A stretch of DNA of 20,283 bases, taken from positions 1 to 20,283 of the IMG/VR virus record IMGVR_UViG_3300006738_000132, one strand, 5' to 3'. The DNA comes from a virus. Positions 1 to 9,096 of this stretch are shown here, one piece after another; the first letter of the stretch is position 1, and every line of letters begins with the position of its first letter. The notes below the pieces were generated by a model, which was not told the origin of the DNA, ran no database searches, and worked only from the letters and a program-made list of their open reading frames with translations. Both the position numbers and the translations under genes were made by a program.

Positions 1-3000
1 AACATAATCATAAGGCCAGTTAAATTCAATTGGATATGTACTAGATTTTTTAGTCGGAGTATCGAAAACTTCACCCTTATTGGCTGATTCTCCAGCTTGT
101 GAAGTGATCTGATCTTCATAACTTACTTGTGAGCGCTGTTTTACTTTAAATACCATCCATCTTGTGCTTTTACTAAGTACATCTTCGGCTTCTAATAATT
201 CATTAGCTGCGAGAGGATGTGCTACAGAAGCGAAAGTCTTAGTAATCTTCTGATAATTGCGAGGCGCTAAGTTCTGCCAAATATAACTTAAATCATCTTT
301 ATCGAACGTATATTCAAATTCAAAAATATACATTGCCATCGGATCAACTGCGAGATTATTAATAAAATCAAATTGTGGTGGCAAATTATATCTTTGCATT
401 TTTTGAACTAATTTTCTAATGGATTCTCCTGCGAAATCTGTGGAGTCTCCCGTTTCACTGCCAATAGCCGAATCAAGACAAGCATCTATTTTTTTTCTAT
501 CTATGGAAAAGAATGTCTTACTTTGCTGTCTATAATTAGATAGCGTAGAATCTCCCGTTGATACTTCTGTTGAATATGGTACCGCTACGATTGCTTCTTT
601 GATAGTGATGTTTTCGGCCAACTCCCCTAAACGTTTTGAAGTATTATTAATGTCAAACTTAACAATGTCCGTTAAAGATTTCATAGTCTTGTATGTGTTG
701 GCGCCCAAGCCACTTGCATTATTCTTATTGTAAGCGCTGTTGTTGGTGATCACATCGTAATGATATTTTAGCCATTCTGTTGGAATGTCTCCAATTTCCA
801 AAAAGATACCTTTTGATGGATCTGGGTCAATTATACCAAATTGATGCCACATGCCACGAGGAACTGATGCTGAAGAATATGATGGGAGACTGAGAGTTGA
901 GTCAGCGTTTGAGATTGGATGAGTTCCTTGGTTGTTAAAGTTCAGCATTGGTGTCTCCATCTTAGGCTGAATTACCCATTTCTTGCCAACGGTCTCATTC
1001 TCGGATAGTATTGGGTTACCGAATTTATCTACCCTTTGTCTTGCTACTCTTTCGATTCCAAAGCAATTAATGCTTGCGCTAATTTGCATTGCATTGGCAT
1101 TTATATTCTTGCCGTCATAGACAAGATCATCTTCATCTCCGTAAAGAGATCTAATATTGCCACTAAATGTGGGCAACAATTGTGTACCAGACAGGTTTGT
1201 GGTGGCGTGGATTCCGCTTGATGAGGAAACCCCAGGATCGGCGCGCCAATAAATTGTTTTTGTCTCTGATAATATCTTTTCTAAATCATATTTAGTGTCG
1301 GCCGTAGGTTCAAAAATGATATCAAGCCAGGATTCGCCATTGTAATATGGTGGAGTATACGCCCAATTGAAGCCGGCAACACTATCGGCAGGATTCGACA
1401 ATACAACATATGATGATGACCCCAAAGCTCCCGAAGGTCTTCCGGCAATTGCAGGCCCAAAGGCTGTGGGTCTAGAGTACATCGTAAAGTTTTCTTGTAA
1501 TTCGTTCTTGGGGGCTTGCCTAGGATCTTGAGGCAGCGGAAAAACACCAGTCATAAAAGTATTGGCTGTAGTGTTATATGCTTTGCCTCCATATTGACCA
1601 TATGCAACATTGTTGCCGCTTGAGCCGGATTCATACACGTATGTTCTGCTGCCGCTTAAAGAGCGACGAATACTTAAACGCGCTCCGTAAACACTTCCGG
1701 ATTTAAATTCTAAATCTGATGTAACAGTATCTGATTCGAGGCGCGTATATCCACCATCCTTTAGGAAGAAATTGCCCACCTCTCCAAAAAAGTTTGATGC
1801 CATCAAAGAATATATCGGGTCGCCCTTTCCTTTAAACGCGCCGGTTACGTTAAGAGAAGCCGAGGGGTGCGGCTCAGTATCGAAAAATCTCACATCAGTA
1901 AGATATTTTTCAGGCTTAATTAAAGTTTCGAAGGGGATTCTATAGTCCCAATATGGGCCGCCATCATATCCTTCACCCGCAGGCAACCCTGTCGCAGTTT
2001 CTGCTGTAAGCATCCATGCGCTAGCGGACGTTTTATGTGCGGCGCCATAAAATGTTCTGTTAAGCTTCGTTGGTTCTGTGACTATTGGATAATCGACAGC
2101 TATTCCAGATTTAATTGTATTATATAATAAACCAGGGGAGTATAATGCTTGCATTAGTGGGCGCACTGTGCCGCCTTTCGATCCGGGATTTTGTTTTGCG
2201 GCATCTTCTCCGATTATTGAATTGATAAATGAATTCTTGAATCTTGTTACTAAATCAACTGTACGCTGTACTGGATAAAAGCCCTTATAAGGATTGAGCC
2301 TGATAGATGCGCTACATACTAACATAATCTCGCTAGCGCCCAAAAGGGTCTCTTCACTAACTTTTAAGAATTCAGACATAAAATCAGAATTGGAATAATC
2401 TTTGTAGAAATTGCTCTGTGAGCTATCTTTGCCTGTTCCCACAACTTCAAACGTATCAAATTTATTATCCGCAGTAATACCAAATTTCTTATAATCTTCG
2501 ACATGTTCGCTTATTCTAAATTCTGGGACTATGGCGAAATCTTTACTAATTTTACCTAAATCGTATTTAAAAGCATCATAATCATTAAACCATGGTTTCG
2601 ATGAATGTGATTGAAAGGTGGCTACGCCACTATCTTTCTTAATAATTCCCGCTTGACTGTCGGCTTCCCAAACGGCTTCGCCAGTATATAATCCAACAAC
2701 AACATCAAATTTAGTTGTATATGAGCCAGTTTCGGCAATGGGGATTCCAGAAGGACTAACAACACTGGGGGCGCCGGGAAGAACATGTTTTCTAGCATAT
2801 AATGCGGAAGCTGCGAGATTTAATTTTCTCCGAGCGGCAGCAGAGAACGTGCCGGATACAATATGGAAATATTCATTTTGTAATTCGCCGGCGCTATTTG
2901 AAATTTTTAATATAACATTACTGGCCAATTTAATGTAAGGAATTTCGTTCTCGGCTCTAGTAAGGAAATCTGTAGGTTCATCTAGTGGCCATGCGCTTTG

Positions 3001-6000
3001 GGTTAAATATACTCCAAATGAATTTGTAAAAATATTATCATTATGTAAAGTATTTCTCGCAGAGCGTGTATCTCTCCAATACAGATTATTATATCCTACT
3101 CTCGTGGAAGAACCGGTCGTAAATTCGTTGATCTTCGAGGGAAACAATGTTTCGGAATATGCAACCCAGTTCAGTTTATAACCAGTTGTGGCATTTCCAA
3201 TATCAACAATTTGCTTAAATGCTGTAGATTTAACCGGCGGATTATGAAACAATCTTTCATTCAATTCAGAATCACTAAAATAAAGATTTTCATTGCCATA
3301 AGTTGATCTCAAGGTAACATTCTCGCCTTCAACATCCATATTGATTGAGGCCGGCTGTCCTCGAATTGTAACGGGCTTCACGGTATATCTCTGCGATGTT
3401 CCCAAATCGCACGTAAATGTGTTGTTCTTGCGGTGTTTTCGTAATATCGGGTGCGCAGAGGGACCGGTCTGGGGGGCGCCGCGATAACCAAAAGTATTCT
3501 TACGTTTGGTCATCAGTAAATTGAAAAAGTCTGCCTTCTGATTAAGATTTCCTACAATTCCATATTTGCTGGCGCCAATTAATGTGGTATTATAATAATC
3601 AGCATTGCCAGAAGTAGCGGGATATCCTAGAATATTATCATCATTATCATCGGCCGGATCGTTTATATAGTAATTTAATTCTAAGGCTGGCTGATAAATT
3701 GCTGCTGTTCCAGCAATGCCCAAAATGGCGCTAGCAGATACAAAATCAAAGTAAGCGGTCCAGCCTGTAGCCGAGCTAGAATAATAACCTGCTTGCGGAC
3801 CATAAATTGGAGCATAGCCCCACCACCTTAAGCCTGTCCCGACTAAACTACTCGTTGTGGTTAAGGCATCTTCCGCCAAAGATCCAGTTATCCAGGCATA
3901 CTGACGGTCGGCGCGCGGAATTTGATGCTGCACAAAGAAGTTATCATATTGAGAAGAAGTAGAATATGTTCCATCGGCATTTTGAACAATTCTCCTGCGA
4001 GTATTTCTTTGAATTTTATTGAATGATGCCGATTCATTAGTTGTTGCGCCCGGGGCTGCGATCCATGTGGGATCTCTTCCGAATCGACCGGTGTGGCGAG
4101 CTAAATGAGTTCGAAGACCAAAATCTCTTCCATGAATATCAGTTACTCTAATCCCGGGCGTTCCGGATCCGGTATTCTCAGAAATCGCACCAGACATGTT
4201 CTGATTTGGTCTTATGGTGGATAAATTCCTATAATTAATGGCATTATATACAGAATATTCTCCGGAACGAATATCACCATATCCCGGGTTCATTGTCTCC
4301 ATACCGCCAACAGATGAAAACCTGCCGCGAATAATTGTCTTGTTGGTACTCGCTGTCAAATAATTGATTGAATATGCTGGTACAAATTCGAAATGACTAT
4401 CCGCATCTCTTCTTATATCTAAAATCGAACGACCTTGTGTGCCTGAAGGGGTATTTGTAAGCTGAGACGGTAACGAGGGTTGATTATCTATAAAACCTCG
4501 GGGATTTGTGAAAGCTCCGACACTATGAATGACTTCATATCTATTACTATAGTTTCCTAGTACTGTAGAACCAGTAGTATGCTGAATATTACGAATATTT
4601 ACCGGTCTTTTCGCAATATGATCGCGATAAAATACTGCCTTTTGAGATGCGGTCATTGGATATGGCTTGACACCGATAGCGTTTGCTTCTGGCCATGGGT
4701 AGTCGGCGCCTACCATACCGATGGCGCCGGTGGCAGTTTCAAAGGCGCCCAACAGGAGCTTCCATGCTTCCGGACGATTTGTATAATCATCAGATCCTGT
4801 ATTTAACTTCACATGCCGAGATTGATGGCCTCCCACTGCATATTCTGTAAATGGTCCCTGCATTGGTCTTTCCATATTATCGCCATATACATCATTGTGG
4901 AGATTGGTGATCATTATATTAGCGCTAACATTTTGAATAACATGCTTATTATAGCCCGAATCAACTGACGAACTTATTATATTGAATGGAAATGCTATCG
5001 TTGACTTCACATTCGCATATCCATATCCATCTTCCCAATCGCGACCATGCTGTACTTTTACAATTCTCTTTGTCTTTTTGTTTGGGTATGGCGTAAAGGA
5101 GGCGCTCTTTAGCGGTACCAAATCCTCTTTGAAGGCTAATAAAATATTTTGTGGTACGAATACTCCACCACTAGTAATAACGGGACCAGCAGGATATAGC
5201 GCATTATAAGTAAAGCCTATTCTCTTATCCTTAGAAAAGTTTACGCCGCCGGCTACAATGCCGGGGGATGTATTTTCTACCCTATCAATTTCTATCATAT
5301 ATGGCTTAGAAAAGGCTCTAATTGCTTCGGGATTTGTTTCGTAAACTGTTCCGCCAGCATCAGTAAGAAATCTTTGTTTTTGATCGTTGGATGACGCAGC
5401 GTTTGAGCCAATGCTTCTCAAATCCCTATCAACTGTGTCATCTCCAGAAGTCTTAAATCGGCGTGTTCTTCCTCGTGACTCTCCGCTTGGGGATTTTTGT
5501 TGATTCGCTTGTCGGTTCGTCTTCTGGGTGGCAGCGTCCTCGCCCTTCTGTGTAGATTCAACCTCGTCCTGCACGGCGCCGTATGTCTTCTCTTCGATCC
5601 CCATCATGGGTGCAGAGTCGCGGGGTTCGCGAGCCTTAAATTCTAAAGTCGGGAATTTAGTCTTATATTTGTTTCTTTCTAAAACATGACCTTCGACTAT
5701 ATTATAGGCATCTTTAACAAAGCCCGAAGAGGCCGGCATCATTTGACTAATAATTTCAGCAATTGCATCATCTAGCCATCTATAATAATCAATGTATTTT
5801 TCCACATCAGAAACATATGTTACTTTTCTAAAGAATATCTCTCTTAATTTTTCTAATGATTTGTAACGTTCGCGATATCTGTTAACTGGTTCACCAATTA
5901 TATTATTGAAATCAACAACTCCGGCAAAGAACTTAAGTATTTCCTCAGATATCGCGCTATACATGCTTTTTTCAACAATATGGAAAAACCTGGGGCGCGA

Positions 6001-9000
6001 CTGCATGTCTGGAAAAAAGACTTCATCATTGGTTAAAACTTTAATCATCTCTGAAGATACCGGCGCTTCTGGATCTGTAAACTTCAGAGAATTAAGGCGG
6101 TCTTTATTTACTACATCAGTAGAGCTTGCTGCGAATCCATATCCATATCCAGTGTGTTGATATCCGGCAATTTCGCCAATCCAGCCATAATTATTCCTCA
6201 AGCCAGCAGAACCAGAACTAATATCAGTTACATAATATAAATTACCGCTACTATCTGAGCCAGTTATATTATCAAAATTCCAACTCAAAGCTAATGTATT
6301 TAGATTCAGAGCATCTGTCTGTATCAGATTAGAATCTAATGCTGAAATATTTCTATACGAACCAGAAATACCTTGATTATTTATATCGTACAGATGTTGG
6401 TTAAGTTCACCATCATCCATGTATTTGGTCCAATATTTCAATCCAGCCACAAGAACATCGCTATTATGAAGAAGGGCGCCCGTTACATTCGTCCTGTGGG
6501 CGCCCACATACATTCTCTTGGCAACTTTTGCGAAATTTCTACCTAGGGTCGTTGTAATAGAGGCTGTGGCGTAAAAGCTGTTTTGGACAGTATCGCCGAC
6601 AGCGTTAACGCCTCTAAATTCTACGATATAATTAGAGGTAGTAGAACCAGTTACTATACCGCCAAGTGGATAATCATCTGGCTTAAGCCTGACGGATATG
6701 TTCCATTGTTCATTGTCATAAACATCCAAAAAGGTACTACTAGTTAAAAACGAAAATGGCTCTGGAGAATTCGATGATGTTAATACAAAATAAGCGTTTT
6801 TAGAATTTTTAGAATCTCTAACCGCGAAAACTTGAAAATTTGCTCTATCTGTAGATCGCCATGTTGTGTCGGTGGTTCCGGCACTATCGTCAGGATCGAC
6901 AACCTCATACATTCCAAATAGAGATGCTGAGTTAAAATCTCTATCGAATGTGTCCATACAATTATCCAATTTATTATAGCTAGGAAAAATTATATTCGCT
7001 TCGGCCGTGAATCCATATCTGGGTTCTTTGGTGTTTACGTATGATCCGGTAATAAATCCAACCGAATTTGGATTCGAAGAATCTTTGCTCTGATATACAA
7101 CGCCCTCTATGTTCTCTTTCTTGTTTAAATTGATAGAAGTATTCTTTGCTAATGTTAATTCTAGGTTATTCTTTAATTCAAAAACCTGATTGTCAGCATA
7201 TGTTTTGAATTTGACTACTCTATCATCCAAATAAAAACATCTAAGAATATTCTTAACTGCCTTCTCTGTACCTTTGGCTTTATAAATGCCAGATAAACTA
7301 TTGTAAAGATTTAGATAAATTAAATTCTTGGTTTCGCTCAGATCATTCTCAAATAAAGTATCTTGATTTCTATTTGAGAATTTTTCAAGCACCGTCGAAT
7401 CGATAAATAATTCTGGTGTGTAAAGTCCAAGAGACTGTGGTAGATGTTCTGCGAAAGGTATTGGCGAATACGAAGCGCTCGTATAGCTTGGTCTCTTGAA
7501 CGAGGGAAGCGCAGATATTTGCAAATAGAGCTTGTCAAGATATGTTGCAACAATATGTGAAAGCAATCTTAAATCACTTGTTAGGGCCTCTTCTTCTTCT
7601 AATACCCACGAGGGAACTAAATTAACAAAAGCGGCATTATTATTTGAATCGTGAAACTCACCTTTATCTAATAAATCTGACTTTAAAGAAGCTACGTCTG
7701 GATGATTTGAGTGTATGATTGGATCCAGATATTCCGTCGAAGCAGCGCTAGCGCTAACTATCGCAGAACCAGTATTTCTAGAATTAGTTCCATAGCCCGT
7801 CCATACACCATTGCTTATGCGACCAGAATAATCCAATACAGTATTGTCGGTACTAGTGGTTGTCGTAATGCCCTCATTGAACTTATAGTATAAGCCAAGT
7901 GTTGTATTGCTTATATCAGTATTGCTTCCGCCCTTTACAACATCATTATAATAGCGAGCAATCTGATTCGAATCTCTCGCAACTTTCCAGAATCTAAATT
8001 CATCTATAGAACCACTTAATTTACCACAAGTCGCTAGATCCCCCAAATTTCCAATATTACCAGATGGTCTGGATAAAAGGGCGCCGATACGACCCATCAT
8101 GCCCTTGGAATTTATCTCATCTAATGTTGCAGCGCTAGCAGTTCTGTGATTTAAGGCGCCATCAACATATAATTTCGATACAAGAGAGCTACCACTATTC
8201 TGTATAACAAATGCATAATGAGCCCAATCAGATAAAGATGATGCCGAGAGACCTATACCAATTGAAGAAGTATAAATACCAGTGGTACCAGACTGTACTG
8301 TAAGTACAAATGGTGACGTGGTGCCAGCAGGTGCTCCCAAGTGTTTGACCGACCTACTTAGCTCAATTGTAATTCTACCATAATCGGCGCTAGAAGTGGC
8401 AACGTTGTTCCACATATCAAAAACAACTTGCTTCTCGGTTAATGCGGTCCCAAGAGAACCTGTTTTTAGCCAAAATTCAACTGTAACACCTTCATCAAAA
8501 TTGCCTCTTAGGTTTGATTCGCGTGAACCAGAGGCGTAATCGGATGGCAATCCCTCGGAAGTATAAATATCTGTATTGTATATGTTTGAAAATTGTGTTT
8601 TACTATTCGTTGGATTGTCAAAGGCTTCTGCTAATTTCGTGTAAGAGGACGTATTTGGTCCACCAAAAAAAGTAATATATTCTAAACTACTGGGTAGTCC
8701 ATAACCCTCACTGGCGGCCGGCATCGTAGTGGTACCCCACCCATCGGCACTTAATATAACGTAACCATTTGTCCTGGGGTATAAATCATTAAAAACGTGC
8801 TTTTCGACACCCAAAAGTTTATTATAAAATTCATTAATCTCGGCGTCAGATCCGTCATAAGGATAATAATCGTGGATATACTCAACGGCAGATTTATAGT
8901 ATAGATAGGCAGAGCCATATTTCGCGAATTTAGTTGGATCAGAGTAATCTACATGCGGTACAAATGTGTCCTGCTTTGTTTTAAGCGCACGAACATTTCT

Positions 9001-9096
9001 TGCAGATTCGACATCTCCAAATGTGTCTTTTTCATCAGCATCTGACAAATAATTTCTAGTTTTATTTGTTGAATCGAAAAGTTTTTTAATACTCAT
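1..9096 (-). CDS. Giant baseplate/tail-arm protein with LamG-like domains (partial, runs off left edge)
   Basis: One frame stays open from the ATG at 9096 to base 1: 3,032 codons with the stop outside the window. The start is firm, because an in-frame TAG lies at 9103-9105, just upstream. Domains by residue: LamG-like jelly-roll about 130-435, with the family-typical SGSIDEFRFWKVARDSNQIA, then LYYKFNEG and LDYSG. A helical segment about 480-640 holds GIYKAKGTEKAVKN (KGT at 608-610), resembling tail protein I of P2 and the matching part of T4 gp7. A second LamG-like region lies about 675-960 (RMYVGAHRTN, LSWNFDN). A helical segment about 1043-1152 includes DFNNIIGEPVNRYRERYKS and VLERNKYKTKFPTLEF. 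A polar Q/K/S/R-rich linker covers about 1160-1240, followed by beta-rich sequence to the edge with QYAWITGSL near 1735 and FTPPYYNGESW near 2580. The start overlaps the preceding gene by 11 bases and its ribosome site is weak (AGAAGA), so translation is probably coupled. Likely role, inferred: wedge-attached arm or fibre binding surface glycans. Placement in the tail is fairly sure; the function of the distal 1,800 residues is unknown. Confidence 0.85.
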   Translation of the reverse strand, partial: MSIKKLFDSTNKTRNYLSDADEKDTFGDVESARNVRALKTKQDTFVPHVDYSDPTKFAKYGSAYLYYKSAVEYIHDYYPYDGSDAEINEFYNKLLGVEKHVFNDLYPRTNGYVILSADGWGTTTMPAASEGYGLPSSLEYITFFGGPNTSSYTKLAEAFDNPTNSKTQFSNIYNTDIYTSEGLPSDYASGSRESNLRGNFDEGVTVEFWLKTGSLGTALTEKQVVFDMWNNVATSSADYGRITIELSRSVKHLGAPAGTTSPFVLTVQSGTTGIYTSSIGIGLSASSLSDWAHYAFVIQNSGSSLVSKLYVDGALNHRTASAATLDEINSKGMMGRIGALLSRPSGNIGNLGDLATCGKLSGSIDEFRFWKVARDSNQIARYYNDVVKGGSNTDISNTTLGLYYKFNEGITTTTSTDNTVLDYSGRISNGVWTGYGTNSRNTGSAIVSASAASTEYLDPIIHSNHPDVASLKSDLLDKGEFHDSNNNAAFVNLVPSWVLEEEEALTSDLRLLSHIVATYLDKLYLQISALPSFKRPSYTSASYSPIPFAEHLPQSLGLYTPELFIDSTVLEKFSNRNQDTLFENDLSETKNLIYLNLYNSLSGIYKAKGTEKAVKNILRCFYLDDRVVKFKTYADNQVFELKNNLELTLAKNTSINLNKKENIEGVVYQSKDSSNPNSVGFITGSYVNTKEPRYGFTAEANIIFPSYNKLDNCMDTFDRDFNSASLFGMYEVVDPDDSAGTTDTTWRSTDRANFQVFAVRDSKNSKNAYFVLTSSNSPEPFSFLTSSTFLDVYDNEQWNISVRLKPDDYPLGGIVTGSTTSNYIVEFRGVNAVGDTVQNSFYATASITTTLGRNFAKVAKRMYVGAHRTNVTGALLHNSDVLVAGLKYWTKYMDDGELNQHLYDINNQGISGSYRNISALDSNLIQTDALNLNTLALSWNFDNITGSDSSGNLYYVTDISSGSAGLRNNYGWIGEIAGYQHTGYGYGFAASSTDVVNKDRLNSLKFTDPEAPVSSEMIKVLTNDEVFFPDMQSRPRFFHIVEKSMYSAISEEILKFFAGVVDFNNIIGEPVNRYRERYKSLEKLREIFFRKVTYVSDVEKYIDYYRWLDDAIAEIISQMMPASSGFVKDAYNIVEGHVLERNKYKTKFPTLEFKAREPRDSAPMMGIEEKTYGAVQDEVESTQKGEDAATQKTNRQANQQKSPSGESRGRTRRFKTSGDDTVDRDLRSIGSNAASSNDQKQRFLTDAGGTVYETNPEAIRAFSKPYMIEIDRVENTSPGIVAGGVNFSKDKRIGFTYNALYPAGPVITSGGVFVPQNILLAFKEDLVPLKSASFTPYPNKKTKRIVKVQHGRDWEDGYGYANVKSTIAFPFNIISSSVDSGYNKHVIQNVSANIMITNLHNDVYGDNMERPMQGPFTEYAVGGHQSRHVKLNTGSDDYTNRPEAWKLLLGAFETATGAIGMVGADYPWPEANAIGVKPYPMTASQKAVFYRDHIAKRPVNIRNIQHTTGSTVLGNYSNRYEVIHSVGAFTNPRGFIDNQPSLPSQLTNTPSGTQGRSILDIRRDADSHFEFVPAYSINYLTASTNKTIIRGRFSSVGGMETMNPGYGDIRSGEYSVYNAINYRNLSTIRPNQNMSGAISENTGSGTPGIRVTDIHGRDFGLRTHLARHTGRFGRDPTWIAAPGATTNESASFNKIQRNTRRRIVQNADGTYSTSSQYDNFFVQHQIPRADRQYAWITGSLAEDALTTTSSLVGTGLRWWGYAPIYGPQAGYYSSSATGWTAYFDFVSASAILGIAGTAAIYQPALELNYYINDPADDNDDNILGYPATSGNADYYNTTLIGASKYGIVGNLNQKADFFNLLMTKRKNTFGYRGAPQTGPSAHPILRKHRKNNTFTCDLGTSQRYTVKPVTIRGQPASINMDVEGENVTLRSTYGNENLYFSDSELNERLFHNPPVKSTAFKQIVDIGNATTGYKLNWVAYSETLFPSKINEFTTGSSTRVGYNNLYWRDTRSARNTLHNDNIFTNSFGVYLTQSAWPLDEPTDFLTRAENEIPYIKLASNVILKISNSAGELQNEYFHIVSGTFSAAARRKLNLAASALYARKHVLPGAPSVVSPSGIPIAETGSYTTKFDVVVGLYTGEAVWEADSQAGIIKKDSGVATFQSHSSKPWFNDYDAFKYDLGKISKDFAIVPEFRISEHVEDYKKFGITADNKFDTFEVVGTGKDSSQSNFYKDYSNSDFMSEFLKVSEETLLGASEIMLVCSASIRLNPYKGFYPVQRTVDLVTRFKNSFINSIIGEDAAKQNPGSKGGTVRPLMQALYSPGLLYNTIKSGIAVDYPIVTEPTKLNRTFYGAAHKTSASAWMLTAETATGLPAGEGYDGGPYWDYRIPFETLIKPEKYLTDVRFFDTEPHPSASLNVTGAFKGKGDPIYSLMASNFFGEVGNFFLKDGGYTRLESDTVTSDLEFKSGSVYGARLSIRRSLSGSRTYVYESGSSGNNVAYGQYGGKAYNTTANTFMTGVFPLPQDPRQAPKNELQENFTMYSRPTAFGPAIAGRPSGALGSSSYVVLSNPADSVAGFNWAYTPPYYNGESWLDIIFEPTADTKYDLEKILSETKTIYWRADPGVSSSSGIHATTNLSGTQLLPTFSGNIRSLYGDEDDLVYDGKNINANAMQISASINCFGIERVARQRVDKFGNPILSENETVGKKWVIQPKMETPMLNFNNQGTHPISNADSTLSLPSYSSASVPRGMWHQFGIIDPDPSKGIFLEIGDIPTEWLKYHYDVITNNSAYNKNNASGLGANTYKTMKSLTDIVKFDINNTSKRLGELAENITIKEAIVAVPYSTEVSTGDSTLSNYRQQSKTFFSIDRKKIDACLDSAIGSETGDSTDFAGESIRKLVQKMQRYNLPPQFDFINNLAVDPMAMYIFEFEYTFDKDDLSYIWQNLAPRNYQKITKTFASVAHPLAANELLEAEDVLSKSTRWMVFKVKQRSQVSYEDQITSQAGESANKGEVFDTPTKKSSTYPIEFNWPYDYV

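Noticed and set aside
1281-1547. Minus-strand open frames in a second frame (1281-1547, 7338-7553, 13131-13325, 15225-15425)
   Set aside because: Each is inside a continuous, protein-like frame on the same strand, and none reads like a folded protein.
6128-6150. Short tandem ATCCAT-like hexamers here and near 5015-5035
   Set aside because: They simply encode Gly-Tyr-Gly-Tyr in the giant protein, with too few units to be a functional repeat array.
9080-9092. A-rich run (AAAAAAC on the minus strand) at the 513-aa/giant junction as a frameshift site fusing the two genes
   Set aside because: The run follows the stop codon of the upstream gene, and an ATG with an 11-base overlap already explains expression. 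I see no downstream stem-loop or pseudoknot that would support slippage.
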